From positions 107,186,476 to 107,250,475 of the forward strand of contig OZ024823.1 of the NCBI GenBank assembly GCA_964016985.1: a stretch of DNA of 64,000 nucleotides, read 5' to 3'. The position numbers were made by a program, and so were the translations under genes. Within the stretch, counting starts at the first letter, position 1. Every line of letters starts with the position of its first letter. Source of the stretch: Anodontia alba (taxonomy: Eukaryota > Mollusca > Bivalvia > Lucinida > Lucinidae). This document shows positions 11,506-23,945 of the stretch, one piece after another. The notes below the pieces were generated by a model. It saw nothing but the letters and a program-made list of their open reading frames with translations. It did no database searches and was not told where the DNA came from.

Positions 11506-11529
11506 AGAGGGTTATCCAGATAAATATCT

Positions 11530-11775
11530 GGGTCATTATGTTCAAAACTTAACAAAGTTGTTAGCTAAAGTAATGTTAAAATTTCCATCTTCAAATATGG
11601 CAAAATACATTGATATTTTTTGCTTAAAACATGTGAGTAGCTTTTGCATTCCAAAAACTACTCACATTTTTGCAGCAAAAATATCAATTTATTTGAAAAT
11701 ATCTTCACTACAACAGTTAACAAGTTTGTCATTAACAAGCTTGTTAAGCTAACAATGCTTTGAACAAATGGCCTG
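11530..11775. mobile_element. MITE M1 copy, diverged
   Basis: Degenerate termini, but the inner CTACTCACATTTTTGCAGC hairpin is clear. Confidence 0.5.
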
Positions 11776-11789
11776 TTCTTTTTGCTGCA

Positions 11790-11900
11790 CAAATCATATG
11801 GATACTCATTAAAAGCATCTCAATAAGCCACTTCAATTGAGTACCCATAAAATATGTTTTTTTTGTGAACGGATAAGAAAAATATCAATACTTTTTTGAA
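11790..11900. mobile_element. Hairpin MITE M2 fragment
   Basis: ATGGATACTCATTAAAAGC and TTCAATTGAGTACCCAT arms; outer ends lost. Confidence 0.4.
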
Positions 11901-11954
11901 TGAAAAAAATTGCCCTATCAAGAGTTATGTTCAAGTTATAATCTGTGACCATAC

Positions 11955-12078
11955 CACTTCAGTGACAACATCTCGTTTCATCTCTTCTGCACTCTTCATA
12001 CACATGTCTCCTAGGATAATGTCTGGTTCAGGATTTAATCTTTCTGAAGCCATTGTTGCCTGTTGTGGTCCTCCAGCC
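11955..12078 (-). CDS. RNF216: RNF216-like gene, exon preceding the FPDV segment
   Basis: This is a 124-nt exon with a GATTCCAG acceptor and GTATGG donor. It contributes one base plus 41 codons (AGGPQQATMASERLNPEPDI and onward, ending AEEMKRDVVTEV) and leaves in phase 0. The closing helix leads directly into LCLFPDV of the next exon. As I recall it, vertebrate RNF216 has the same order: a charged helix (ELVELLVKETEARFPDV type) leading into the FPDV motif. This supports both the splice model and the family. Confidence 0.65.
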
Positions 12079-12226
12079 CTGGAATCAAAAGGATTGTGTC
12101 AAAAAAAAAGAACCTTATGATATAGCAGAGAAAGTCATGATTAGCCTGTATATAAGAGTACAGCTGACTCTCGTTATCTCCACTTTGCTTATCTCGAATT
12201 ACCGCTTATCTTGACGTGAAAATCTG

Positions 12227-12471
12227 TGCCCAGTTGTTCAAAGCGTCGTTAGCTTAACGAGCTCGTTAAGGGTCATTTCGTTAACTGTTTTAGCGGATTC
12301 AATATACAATATTCTGATATTTTTTGCTGAAAAAATGTGAGTAGCTTTTGCACTGCAAAAGCTACTCACATTTTTTCAGCAAAAAATTTCAGAATATTTG
12401 TGTATCACTCGATGTAAATTTTAACGAATCGTTAACTAACGATGTCGTTAGCTTTGAACAACTGGGCCCTG
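12227..12471. mobile_element. MITE M1 copy near exon 11955-12078
   Basis: Well-preserved termini and inner hairpin, in reverse orientation to the copy at 1089. It lies about 150 bp upstream of the exon's acceptor in gene orientation. Confidence 0.65.
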
Positions 12472-12769
12472 GTCCCTGTTTTAACATGGAAATCTAACAA
12501 CAGGTAACAAAATATTGTGGAAAAGAGGAGCAATTTCTCCTCTTTCCCACAAAATTTTCAGTAAATTTCTAACTTCATGAGTCAAATTACATATCCACTT
12601 TAAAATGTGGTTATTTGATTTATTTTTTCCTCAATTCTGCAAATCTGATATATCTTGGTACAGATATCTCAAATCATTTCAAACAGTCCCTTGGACTTGG
12701 AGATGACGAGTCAATTGTATTCCCTGTTTGCACAAAATACCGTTATAACCTAAGAATTAGGATGGACGG

Positions 12770-12860
12770 GCCTGAGCAAACAGTGTAGACCTAGATCAGG
12801 TCTGCACTGTTTGCCACTCAGTGGAGCAGTTTTAGACACATAAACAACTACTTTTCATTC
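12770..12860. mobile_element. M4 hairpin fragment
   Basis: GCCTGAGCAAACAGTGTAGA and GTCTGCACTGTTTGCCACTC arms. Confidence 0.4.
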
Positions 12861-12865
12861 AGTTA

Positions 12866-13166
12866 TGCTGAGGTTTTATGGCCCATTCAACCCAATGGGG
12901 TCATGACAAGCGCTGTCACTTGACCTAACCACACTTTTAGTGGGCAGGCTTAGTCCTCTAAGTGGTTAACCAGTATTGTACACTTTCTTTTGCCAGAAAC
13001 TGACAACTGCCCTTTTTGAATCAGTGGAAAGGAGAGAATGACTGTAGAAAATATTTCATGATCAATGATCAATCTCCACAAAAGCATGTTGCCAACTTGC
13101 TGGGGGTCAAATCCGCAACCTCCTAATCACCAGTCGGACGCGCATCCAACTGAGCCATCGAGGCCT
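12866..13166 (-). mobile_element. SINE S1 copy
   Basis: Same head and body as the copy at 153-463, diverged. It contains a small internal duplication (ATGATCAATGATC) and TGGGCCA-type changes near the tail. Confidence 0.65.
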
Positions 13167-13304
13167 GTAGTAAACTGGACTTTAGGACATGATAGCTGAG
13201 GAGTTAAGGTGTCTCAATAACCTTTGGGTTAATAAGGCAGGTGAAATTTGTACTTTTTTACGCAAACAGAGAAAGCTGCGGCCAGAAAGGACACAGGCAA
13301 ATTT

Positions 13305-13810
13305 GAGCCCAGTTGTTCAAAGCTTCGTTGGGGAGTGGTCGGGTGGTGCGAAGGTGCTGTGTATCTTAGATCACCGGGGCGTCCAACTGATATTGGCTTA
13401 CAGTTGGGCAAGGCCTGCTATCCTTGTAGTGGGTAAGGGTAGAGGGGGAATGTTTTTATTTCTTCTGTTTCTTCACTTTCATTCCTGTTCCTCTTTCTTC
13501 CCTGTCCCTCTCTTTCATCTCCTTTACTCTCTCTTATCTCTTTTCTCCCTTTCTCTGGGAGACGACACAAAATGACCCTCAAGGGTTGACGTGTCGTTAA
13601 ACCCCAACACAATCAATCAAAGCTTCGTTAGCTTTATGAGCTTGTTAGTGACAAACTTGTAAACTGTTGTTGCTAAGCTATTTTCAAGTCAATGCAATAG
13701 CTACTCACATTTTTGTCAGAAAAATATCAATGTATTTGCCATATTTCAAGATAGAAATTTTAACGCCACATTAGCTAACAACTTCTTAAGTTTTAAACAG
13801 CTGAGCCCTG
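13305..13810. mobile_element. MITE M1 copy split by SINE S2
   Basis: The left end GAGCCCAGTTGTTCAAAGC is at 13305 and the right half at 13617-13810. The intervening sequence is the S2 insertion with its target duplication. Confidence 0.6.
13330..13616 (+). mobile_element. SINE-like repeat (family S2), 13-bp TSD
   Basis: A 287-bp unit from GGGGAGTGGTCGGGTGGTG, through a pyrimidine-rich centre (TTTCTTCCCTGTCCCTC), to a tail GTTAAACCCCAACACAATCA. TCAAAGCTTCGTT is duplicated at 13317-13329 and 13617-13629. It splits a GGGCCC-ended MITE. An open frame across it is incidental. The head is not clearly a tRNA. Confidence 0.65.
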
Positions 13811-14245
13811 GGCTTTTCTTGTTCACCTTGTCCCATATCATGAGGCATTTTTCCAAGTGGAAAAGGTCAGAAAATATGCATATTTCATAAGAATATATGT
13901 TCACAGATGTTAATGAAGTTCTGCTCGTAAATGCTTACCAAGTAATGTTTATAACTGTTAGCTAAGCTATGCTTATTTCAAAATCTGAACAAAAAAAAGA
14001 TGCTAACCTCTTAATGTAGCCAGGAACCTTTTCCCTTTCACTCATTCTATTGAAGTTAAATAGTTTCTTTCAAATGGATTTCTTAATCCAATAATGAGAT
14101 GCAATTTAGGATTATACAGTCACCTAAGAATACTATCAATGGAAATGTGAAAGAAAAAATTACACCTGTATTTTGTCCAGTAATCTACATACCAGTGATC
14201 TGTATACATTGTAAACTCCAGTAAGAGTGTGCAGTCAGAAACAAC
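13811..14245. other. Intron, nothing recognised
   Basis: AT-rich sequence without long frames, inverted repeats or family matches within the window. Confidence 0.4.
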
Positions 14246-14451
14246 CAAAAAGTATTGATATTTTTCCTATTTCTCCACAAAAAAATATGTTGTAGGTACT
14301 CATTAGAAGAACTTTGGTGAGGCACTTCTCATGAGTACCCACAACATATTTTCTTACTGAGGCATTTCTAATGAGTATCCACAATTCATATTTTCATGGA
14401 GACATAAATTATAATGTGGATACCCTCTTATCTAGAGCTATGCTATTACAA
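14246..14451. mobile_element. Hairpin MITE M2 copy
   Basis: Arms around GTAGGTACTCATTAGAAG and CTTCTCATGAGTACCCAC, with one arm repeated; right end TTATCTAGAGCTATG. Confidence 0.5.
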
Positions 14452-14507
14452 TTGAGTCCTCTGCAGAACTGGCTGATAACCAATGAAAGACAAGGCACAT
14501 ATGAATA

Positions 14508-17500
14508 AGAGCTGTAGCATGACAGCATAGCTCGCCTGTTTGCGCACTGTCTTCCTATGTTTTCACATTAACGTGTCAAAAGGTGTATTTAGTATTTTTA
14601 TATGATTCTATTCCAAATACAATAAGTTTTGTGAGTCTGAATATAAATCACACATCCCTCAATAAATTTTAATGCAAATCTATGTGTTACATGGAATACT
14701 GACCTAGATAATTATATTTTGAGGTTGATCATTGCACCACATGGAACTTATGTTCCTGGTATGAAATTTCTTCATCAAAAAGTCTTCCAGTTATTAGGCA
14801 AAATTACTGAACAATGAAATATAGGTCACACTGAGTCACACTGACCTAGAGATATTTTTATGTCAATCAACGAGTCACATGGAAGTTAAAATCTAGGTAT
14901 CACATTTCTCTATCAAAAAGTCTTCGAGATATAAGGTAAAATCACTGGACAGTGAAATGTAGGTCACAATGACCTAAATATATTTTTAGGTTACTCTTAG
15001 TGTCACATGGAACTAATATTCATGGTATGATATTTCTCCATCAAAAGGTCTTCACTGGACCATGAAATATAGGTCATACTGACATGCGTATATTTTGAGG
15101 TCAGCCTTCGTGTCATATGAAACTAATATTCAAGGTATAATATTTCTCTTATCAAATAGTCATTTAGACAGATGGCATAATCACTGAACCATGAAATATG
15201 GGTCACACTGCCTAACATATATATTGAGGTAACTCTTCTTGTCACATGGACTTAATATCTAAGTTATGACATTTCTCTATCAAACAGTTTTGGAGTTATA
15301 AGGCATAATCACTGGTCCAAGAAATACAGGTCACACTGACCTACATATATTTTGAGGTCACTCTTCATGTCACATGGAACTAATATCCAAAGTATAACAT
15401 TTCTCTATCAAATTGTCTTCGAAATATAAGGCATAATCACTGGACCACGAAATATGGGTCAACCTGACCTACATATGAGGTCACTCTTAGTGTCACATAT
15501 CCAAGGTATGACATTTCTCTATCATATAGTCTTCAAGATATGAGGCATAATCACTGGACCATGAAATATAGGTCCCATTGACCTAATTATATTTTGAGGT
15601 CACTCTTCATGTCACATGAAACTAATATCCAAGGTATGACAATTCTCTATCAAATAGTCTTCGAAATATAAGGCATAATCACTGGACCACGAAAAAAAGG
15701 TCAAACTGACCTACATATGAGGTCATTCTGAGTGTCAAATGAAACTAATATCCAAGGTATTACATTTTTCTATCATATAGTCTTCGAGATATGAGGCATA
15801 ATCACTGGACCATGAAATATAGGTCACATTGTCCTTATTATATTTTAAGGTTACTCTTCATGTCACATGAAATTCCAAGGTATAACATTTCTCTAGCAAA
15901 TAGTCATCAAGATATAAGGCGTAATCACTGGACCATGAAATATAGGTCACACTGACCTACATAGTTATTGAGGTCACTCATCACGTCACATGGACCTAAT
16001 ATCTAAGGTATGACATTTCTGTATCAAATAGTCTTCGAGTTATAAGGCATTATCACTGGTCCATGAAATATTTGTTTGTTCGTGTTGAGGTTTTACGGCA
16101 CAGTCAACCCAATGTCAAGAGCGGTCAGTTTACCTAACCACACGTTTACTGGGCAGGCTTAGTCCTCTAAGCGGTTAACCAGTATTGTGCACATTCTTTC
16201 GCCAGAAACTGACAACTGCCCTTCTTGAATCAGCGGAAGGGAGAGAATGACTGTAGAAAATATTTCATGATCAATCTCCATGAAAGAATGTTGCCGACCT
16301 CAGCGGGGGTTGAACTCGCGACCTCCTGGTCTCCAGTCGGACGGCGCATCCAACTGAGCCAGCGAGGCCGGCAGGTCCATGAAATATAGGTCACACTGAC
16401 TGACATATATTGAGGTCACTATTCATGTCACATGGAACTAATATCCAAGGTATGACATTTCTCTATCGAATAGTCTTTTGAGTTATAAAGCATTATCACT
16501 GGTCCAAGAAATATAGGTCACACTGACCTACATATATTCTGAGGTCACTCTTTGTGTCATATGGAACTAATATGCAAGATTTAACATTTCTCTATCAAAT
16601 AGTCTTTGAGATATGAGGCATAATCAATGGACCATGAAATATAGGTCAGATTGACCTACATATATTTTGAGGTCACTTTTTGTGTCACATGAAACGAATA
16701 TCCAAGGTATAATATTTCTCTATCAAATAGTCTTCGAGATATGAGGCATAATCACTGAACCATACAATACAGCTCAGACTGACCTAATTATATTTTGAGG
16801 TCACTCTCTGTGTACAATGAAACTTATATCAAAGGTATGACATTTCTCTAGCAAATAGTCATGGAGATATAAAGCGTAATCACTGGACCATGAAATATAG
16901 GTCACACTGACCAACATATATACTGAGGTCACTCTTTGTGTCACCTGGAACTAATATCTAAGGCATGACATTTCTCTATCAAATAGTCTTCGAGTTATAA
17001 GGCATTATCACTGGTCCATGAAATATAGGTCACACTGACCTACATGCATTTTGAGGTCACTCTTCGTGTCACATGAAACTAATATCCGAGGTATGACATT
17101 TCTCTATCAAATAGTCTTCAAGATATAAGGCATAATCACTGGACCATGAAATATAGGTCAAATTGACCTATATATATTTTGAGGTCACTCTTTGTGTCAC
17201 ATGAAACTAACATCCAAGGTAAGACATTTCTCTATCAAACAGTCTAGGATATGAAGCATAATCACTGGACCATGAAATATAGGTCACACTGACCTAATTA
17301 TATTCTAAGGTCACTCTTTGTGTCCTGTGGAACTAATATCCAAAGTATGACATTTCTCCATCAAATAGTCTTAAGAGATATGGCAAAATTACTGGATCAT
17401 GAAATAAACATCATTGGACTGTGAAAGGTCACCATGACCTACACCAAATGACATCTAAGCAATGTCACAAAGTTGACTGATGTATTACCTAGGATGTGTT

Positions 17501-17956
17501 TACAATGCTAGCACAACAGAAATGCACTAAACACTTTACAAGAGGTGTCCTTGATTTTGAATCCTAGCCCCACCCCAGGGCATGAACCTAGGGGTTGATA
17601 CCTATAGGAACTTAGACGACCCTTCCAGGCACCCATGTTCCAAATATGAATTTGTTGACAACTGACCACTAAGATACAAGCATATGAAAAACTTAAACAC
17701 AGAAATAGAGCATTTTACAAAGATGTCTTAGATTTTGACCCCTAGCCCCACCCCAGGCGTGAACCCGGAAGTCTGTTGTCATGGAATCGCAGAAGACCCT
17801 CCCAGGCACCTATGTTCCAAATATGAATGCTTTGTGGTGAGTGACTGCAGAGATTTAAGCATTTGAAAAACTTTACCGCAGTGTGACGGGATTGGGAACG
17901 CGGACGACCGGGTTGACTACAATAGCTCTCCTTGTACTTTGTACAAGTGAGCTAAA
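14508..17956 (+). mobile_element. Tandem-array element, family A, copy 2
   Basis: The left end GAGCTGTAGCATGACAGC-ATAGCTCGCCTG and the right end TAGCTCTCCTTGTACTTTGT-ACAAGTGAGCTA enclose about twenty diverged units of about 130-135 bp (CACTGGACCATGAAATATAG, GGTCACACTGACCTACATAT). Two TTTTGACCCCTAGCCCCACC blocks follow, as in copy 1. A SINE lies at 16072-16373. The array is longer and more diverged than in copy 1. Confidence 0.6.
16072..16373 (-). mobile_element. SINE S1 copy inserted in a tandem array, 14-bp TSD
   Basis: A full-length S1 copy. The flanking GGTCCATGAAATAT is repeated exactly at 16058-16071 and 16374-16387. The interrupted array unit is continuous when the SINE and one duplication are ignored, so insertion postdates array formation. 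Confidence 0.8.
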
Positions 17957-18243
17957 AATAAATGGTAAAGATTAGACAAACACTGCATACTGATTTTTAC
18001 CGGTGTAATTAAAAGGTAAATTTGCAATGTTTGTCTAAGGAAAAAATTAACTTATACCCATTTAGGCGTGGATAAGCATGCTTGGCAGAGGAAGGCAGGT
18101 TAATGTAAATATCCAAAAACATAAACATGTTAATTTTACTATCCAGGACTGTGTCAAACAAGTGCTGAGAGAATGGCAACAGTGCTGACCCTGGATCGAC
18201 AGTCTGTTCAGGCACTTTTATCCTAATGACTTGGTATGTTGTT

Positions 18244-18281
<38 letters not shown>

Positions 18282-18574
18282 TCATTCAATTCATATCTTA
18301 TATCTTACCAATTTTTGCACTGCATAAATCTATCTTATGGGCTTAATTTCCAAACTTTACTATTTTCCCCATATTAAACAATGGAAATGCCAAGCCATAC
18401 ATAGCTGTCAATAAGTATTCTTATTTCTCTAAGAAAAAGTATGAGCCAAAACGTCAGGAAAGGTACCTTTGGACACATGCACCAAGGGAAGATTCAGATC
18501 AGCCTATGCTTTCTGATCAGAATCTTCGCTAGGTGCATTTGGGATAGCCAAGGATGCAAAGTTTCTCATGCAGG
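17957..18574. other. Intron with T-tract
   Basis: A T(27) run lies at 18250-18276. The rest is AT-rich, with an M-type fragment near 18410-18540. No gene seen. Confidence 0.4.
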
Positions 18575-21031
18575 AAACACAAGAATTCCGCTGAAGGCGT
18601 CGTCGCACCTGCTGGGGCAGAAGTCACAGGAGCCACAATCAGAATGTGGTTATTAAATAAGTTTATTTCATTTTTAGCAGTACTTAGTTGGAAAATTTGA
18701 TTGAAAAAAATGTAGACAAAGTGCCTAGTGGCGCACATATATTCCACGCCAGTGCCATTCCCTCTAATGGCTTTATCTTCAGCACTGACTTTTCATATTA
18801 TACAGCCCAATGATAATAGAACATCGACGTAAAATGTGTAAAAGTCACTGGAGTGTGAAATATAGGTCTAGGTCACGGGTCAAGGTACCTGCTAATTCAG
18901 TACATCCCAGAGAAGCACTATGCAAGATATGGTGGTTGTAGGCCTTATAGTTGAGATCAAACATCGATGTAAAATGTGTCAAATATAGGTCAAGGTCACT
19001 GGGCCAAGGTACCTGCCAAGCCAGTGCAATGAGGTGAAGCACTATGCAAAGTTTAGTGGTTGTAGGTCTTATATTTGAGGAGATACCGAACATCAATGTA
19101 AAATGTGTCAAAGCCTTGTTTGTGTTGAGGTTTTACGGCCCAGTCAACCAAATGGGGTCATGTCGAGCGCGGTCAGTTTACCTAACCACACGTTTACTGG
19201 GCAGGCTTAGTCCTCTAAGCTGTTAACCGGTATTGTGCACATTCTTTTGCCAGAAACTGACAACTGCCCTTCTTGAATCAGCGGAAGGGAGAGAATGACC
19301 GTAGAAAATATTTCATGATCAATCTCCACGAAAGAATGTTGCCGACCTCGGCGGGGGTTGGGCCCGCAACCTCCTGTCTCCAGTGGGATGGCGCATCCAA
19401 CTTAGCCACCGAGGCAAAGTCACTGGAGTGCAAAATATAGGTCAAGGTCACCAGGTCAAGGTATCTGCCGAGTCAGTACATCGAGAAGAAGCACTATATA
19501 AGGTTTGGTGGTTGAAGGCCTTACAGTTGAGGACATATAGAAGGGCGACGTAAAAGGTGTAAAAGTTAATGGAGCGCAAAATATAGGTCAAGGTCACCCA
19601 GTCAAGGTATCTGCGGAGTCCGTACATTGAGGAGAAGCACTATGCAAGGTTTGGTGTTGTAGGCCTTATAGTTGAGGAGATATTGAACGTCGACGTAAAA
19701 TGTGTAAAAGGCACTGGAGCGCAAAATATAGGTCAAGGTCACTGGGTCAAGATACCTGTCGAGTCAGTACATCTAGGAGAAGCACTATGCAAGGTTTGGT
19801 GGCTAAAGGTCTTACACTTGAGGAGATTTGGAACGTTGACGTAAATTATGTCAAAGTCACTGCAGCCAAAATATAGGTCAAGGTCACCAGGTCAAGGTAT
19901 CTGCCGAATCAGTACATTGAGAAGAAGCACTTTGCAAGGTTTGATGGTTGTAGGCCTTATAGTTGAGGAGATACTGAACGTCGACGCAAAATGTGTCAAA
20001 GTCACTGGAGCGCAAAATATAGGTCAAGGTCACCGGGTCAAGGTACCTGACGAGTCAGTACATCTAAGATAAGCACTATGCAAGGTTTGGTAGTTGTACG
20101 CCTTATAGTTGAAAAGATCTGGAACGTCAACGTAAATTGTGTCAAAGTCACTGAAGCGCAAAATATAGGTCAAGGTCACTGGGTCAATGTACCTGCCAAA
20201 TCAGGAGGTCAGGGAGATGTGTCATGCAAGGTATGATGTTTGTTGTAGAATTGTAGTTGATTAGAATACTAACTTTGACGGAAATGTCGAACTTCGAGAT
20301 AAATGTTGAGACTGACAGACGGACAAATGGACAGACAAACAGAAAAGGGGATGCCTATGTCGCAAAGTCAGGAGGTCAGGGAGATGTTTCATGCAAGGTT
20401 TGATGGTTGTTTAGTCTTGTAGTTGATCAGGATACTAACTCTGACATATATGTCGAATTTCGACATAAATGTTAACAGACGGACGGACGAACGGACAGAT
20501 CAACAGAAAAGTGGACACCTATGTCGCAAAGTCAGGAGGTCAGGGAGATGTTTCATGCAAGGTTTCATGGTTGTTTAGTCTTGTAGATGATTAGAATACT
20601 AACTTTGACATAAATGTCAACCTTCGACATAACAGAACTGTTAACAGACGGACAGACAGACGGATGAACGGACAGACGAATAGAAAAGCGGGCACCTATG
20701 TCGCAAAGTCAGGGAGATATTTCACGCAAGGTTTGATGGTTGTTTAGTCTTGTAGTTGATCAGGATACTAACTCTGACATAAATGTCGAATTTCGACATG
20801 TTAACAGACGGACGGACGAACGGACAGATGAACAGAAAAGCGGACACCTATGTTGCAATGTCAGGAGGTCAGGGAGATGTTTCATGCAAGGTTTGATGGT
20901 TGTTTAGTCTTGTAGTTGATTAGAATACTAACTTTGACATAAATGTCGAACATCGACATAAATGTTGACAGACAGCCTGACGGACAGAAAAGCGGACGCC
21001 TATATCGCACCCAAGCAGGTGCGACAAAAAA
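18575..21031 (+). mobile_element. Tandem-array element, family C
   Basis: The left end is ACACAAGAATTCCGCTGAAG followed by GTCGTCGCACCTGCTGG. The first array has about eight units of about 140 bp (AGCACTATGCAAGGTTTGGT, GGTCAAGGTCAC). The second array has five units of about 170 bp (GGAGGTCAGGGAGATGTTTC, then ACGGACGGACGAACGGACAG). The right-end hairpin is TCGCACC-CAAGCA-GGTGCGAC. A SINE sits at 19115-19415. Confidence 0.6.
19115..19415 (-). mobile_element. SINE S1 copy inside element C
   Basis: A full-length S1 copy splitting the GTGTCAAAGTCACTGGAG unit of the 140-bp array. CAAAG is repeated on both sides. Confidence 0.7.
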
Positions 21032-21093
21032 CTCTGGTTAGATTGTGTGGATGTGCAGGCTGATTTGAATCTTCATATGGCACGCATATCAGA

Positions 21094-21383
21094 TTGATCG
21101 ATTGTATTGGGGTTTAACGACATGTCAACCCTTGTGGCCATTTTGTGTCGTCTTCCAGAGAAAGGGAGAATAGAGTTAGAAGAGATAGTTCAGGAGATAA
21201 AAGAGAGGGATAGGGATGAAACAGGAACAGGAATGAAAGACAAGAAACAGATGAAATAAAAACATTCCCCCTCTACCTGTACATGCTACAAGGATAGCAG
21301 GCCTTGCCCAACTAGCCATATCAGTTGGACGCCCGATGACCAAGCTACACAACACCTCCGCCACACCCAACCACCCCCGCATA
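21094..21383 (-). mobile_element. SINE-like repeat S2 copy
   Basis: Minus-strand copy of the unit at 13330-13616. CATATCAGA repeats at 21085-21093 and 21384-21392. Confidence 0.6.
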
Positions 21384-21402
21384 CATATCAGAAGGTACAT
21401 TT

Positions 21403-22594
21403 AGCGAAGTTGCCTTTAGGCGAAATGGTTTTAGATGAAATGTCGTGCAGCAATGTGAGAAAATGCACACATATTAGCGGTACATTTTCTCACATTGCTA
21501 CATGACATTTCATCTAAAACCATTTTGCCTAAAGACAACTTCGCTGAATGACCATTTCATTTAATGACAAGTTGGTCGATTGTCGGTTTCATCGAATGAC
21601 CATTTTGCTGCTGGGACATTTTGCCTAAAATGTTCAAAAGGTAATCCAGGTGTGGCATTTTGTCAAAAATTTCACATCATACAAATACTTTTAAGCCTCA
21701 TGTTTTCTATTAATGCTTCTGTTTGACTTAGGTGTGCTTGACTGATTGTTGTGAGTAGTAGCCAAGGCGCGTATAATAATGTGAGTGTCCACTCAAATGG
21801 AAAATTATATTCTTCTTTGACAAAAGCAGGTAAATTTTGTTCATACAGCGTTATTTCATTTATTTCATCAACTTTATGTTTTTCATTATAAAGTTTGTCT
21901 ATTAAGTGTTAAGGTAATATGGCTGAGACTGCAATTCATCTGCCTGGAACGCCACGGTTTTTCACCTCAAATAGAGGGGTAGAAAAATGGAATTGAATGG
22001 ATTTTCATACAATGAGGATCATACTGTGAACCCCGTGAAAGCTTCAACAAAGATTTATTATAGATATGAAGATAGGAATTGTAGTGGCTGGGCTTTAACT
22101 GTTGATAACATTCCTGCGAAAACTGAGATCCACACCAATCATGGCTCTTGTGAGTTAGAGGTAGAAGTGCAAAAGTCCCTGACAAGACTAAAAGCACTGG
22201 AGAGTGACACCCAGGAGCCCTCAGGTTATGTTTATAAACAAAGAATTGCAGACCAAATTTCCACCAATTTGAGATGGGGGCAAATTTTCCAAAGGAAGAT
22301 ACAGCAGGATGATGAATCCAGCGACAGTGATGCAAAGTTGCATCTACCTTACCGAAATGTGGTGTTGTCAGAGTTATTTACCTTTCACTACAGAAAAAAA
22401 AAAAAAAAAAAAAAAAAATCATCGAAATTTTCAACATTTTTCAACAAAAGTTGGTGAAATCAACCTTCAATGAAATGCCCATTTGGCAAAACAGTCATTA
22501 GACGAATATGTCACAGTCGGCAAAATGGTCATTCGAGGAAATGGTCATTTGGCGAAATTGTGTTTCGGCGAGATGGTTTTAGAGCAAATGTCAC
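21403..22594 (+). mobile_element. MULE-like element with long imperfect inverted ends
   Basis: The left end 21503-21600 (GACATTTCATCTAAAACC, AATGACCATTTC) matches the reverse complement of the right end 22470-22594 (GGTTTTAGAGCAAATGTC, GAAATGGTCATT). The left end is itself folded back (21403-21545). Between them lies a broken FLYWCH-like frame. Long ends plus a FLYWCH domain fit Mutator-like (MULE) transposons, but no catalytic domain is present. Confidence 0.5.
21919..22457 (+). pseudogene. FLYWCH-like zinc-finger fragment, frameshifted
   Basis: From ATG 21919 the frame reads MAETAIHLPG then FFTSNRGVEK. It shifts by one base at the AAAAA run 21983-21987 and continues in another frame as ELNGFSYNED, then YYRYEDRNCSGWAL and HTNHGSCELE, with a helical tail. 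The order F-TS-RG, LNG(F/Y)-Y, Y-x-C/Y, C-x(n)-H matches the FLYWCH fold used as the N-terminal DNA-binding part of MULE transposases. A Cys expected near YYRY appears to be Tyr. The end runs into an A-tract (22392-22419). Confidence 0.45.
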
Positions 22595-22959
22595 GGATTC
22601 TATTGTAACTACATGTATTTTAGCATTTCAGAAAGGCACTTCTATCAGCGTATCGATATGACAAAATATCAATACTTTTGGACAAAAAAAGCATCTGTCT
22701 TCAGCTAAGCCTCTCTAAGAAGCATTTCACTTAGTGTTCAGGTAATGCATGTACATATACACAATGCATCCTACCAATTTCACCAGAGCAAGGTAAAACT
22801 CTATGAGGAGTTGCACTTTCTAACTTCATACTCCATGGTACAAAACATGTGGACAGCACCACTATAACATTGGTACTGTAACTAAGCTGCACCAAAGACA
22901 AAGGGTGAGGTTTTGAGCAAATGAAACTAATTTAAGCCCTCCAGTATTTTTTCTGTGGC
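22595..22959. other. Intron, nothing recognised
   Basis: AT-rich single-copy-looking sequence with no supported feature. Confidence 0.35.
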
Positions 22960-23075
22960 TGTTCCAATGATATTTTTCTTACTTCTCCCAGAAAAATAGG
23001 CCTTGACATTTCATGCAAATTGTCTTCTTAGGAGACAATTTCATGAAATCAATGTCAAAGTCTGTTTTCTGAGAA
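22960..23075. mobile_element. Hairpin MITE M3 copy
   Basis: Arms CTTGACATTTCATGCAAATT and the complement around TCTTCTTAGGAGAC. Outer parts extend toward 23340 and carry a nested M4 hairpin at 23186-23240. Confidence 0.45.
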
Positions 23076-23372
23076 AAATATCTTAACCCTAGAAACGCCA
23101 AGAAAATCTGCATCTGAAAATGTCGTCTGTTTTTGTCGTCTGCTGAATATTCTTGCAAACTTTTTCAAACCTAGTTTTGCATACAGGCAAACAGTGTGGA
23201 CCCAGATCAGACTGCTCCTCTGGGTCCACACTGTTTGCAGAAATAACTTTTAAAGTAACTGGCATAAGACAAAGCAGACGACAATAGTTGTGACTGGCGC
23301 TTTCAGTGTTAAAATGTTGTCCGCTGAAATGTTTATCCAGCATGCTAAGCATTAATATAAATACATACATAC

Positions 23373-23540
23373 CTTACAGTCTGATCATTCCCCATTTTTA
23401 CAGTCACCTCTGGTCCTGGAATCACCACTGTCGGTTCCACTACAGGGTCACTGTATGTAATAACATGTTTTGATTGGATAGTTACAGTTGCTGCCTTAGA
23501 AACAGCTGATTCCTGGCTCTGCGATACTGTTGGATTCACA
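23373..23540 (-). CDS. RNF216: RNF216-like gene, exon after the microexon
   Basis: This is a 168-nt internal exon between a CTATAAG acceptor and an AAG|GTATGT donor. It is open in the NPTVSQSQESAVSK frame with several Thr/Val-rich stretches and ends NDQTV plus two bases. Those two bases join the first base of the exon at 12078 to form a complete Arg codon. No folded domain is recognised, and it continues the disordered linker. Confidence 0.6.
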
Positions 23541-23649
23541 CTTATAGATGGATGATGTATTATCGTTATGGAAATTTGTTTTCATAGATAATTAATTACA
23601 ATGCTACAGAAAAGTAATAAGGATATCATGACACTTAACTCTGCATGTT

Positions 23650-23888
23650 TGGTAAGAATTTCAGCAGACAACATTTTGAAATATTCTTTCTTATTTTTCC
23701 CAATCAATTTGCAAATTTCTGAGAAGGATAAAAAAAAAAAAAAAAAAAATCTGAGAAGGATAAAAAAAAAAAAAAAAAAAAAAAACAGTTCAAAATAGCC
23801 CTACCTTCTCAGAAGAATAAGAAAAACATTTCTAAATTTCAAAATGTTGTCTGCTGAAATTTTTACTAGGCATGCTAAATGTTAAAGG
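23650..23888. mobile_element. MITE M3 copy with A-tracts
   Basis: CAGCAGACAACATTTTGAAA and TTTCAAAATGTTGTCTGCTG ends enclose two long A-tracts. Confidence 0.45.
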
Positions 23889-23945
23889 ACTGTCAGAATC
23901 ACATTGCATTGTTACATGAAAGTAACATGAAAGCTAATACAATTT

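Noticed and set aside
13189..13575. 128-codon frame
   Set aside because: It runs through a MITE end and the S2 repeat, with a pyrimidine-tract translation.
14508..17956. CRISPR-like array
   Set aside because: Units are about 130 bp, diverged throughout and without unique spacers. It is a eukaryotic tandem repeat.
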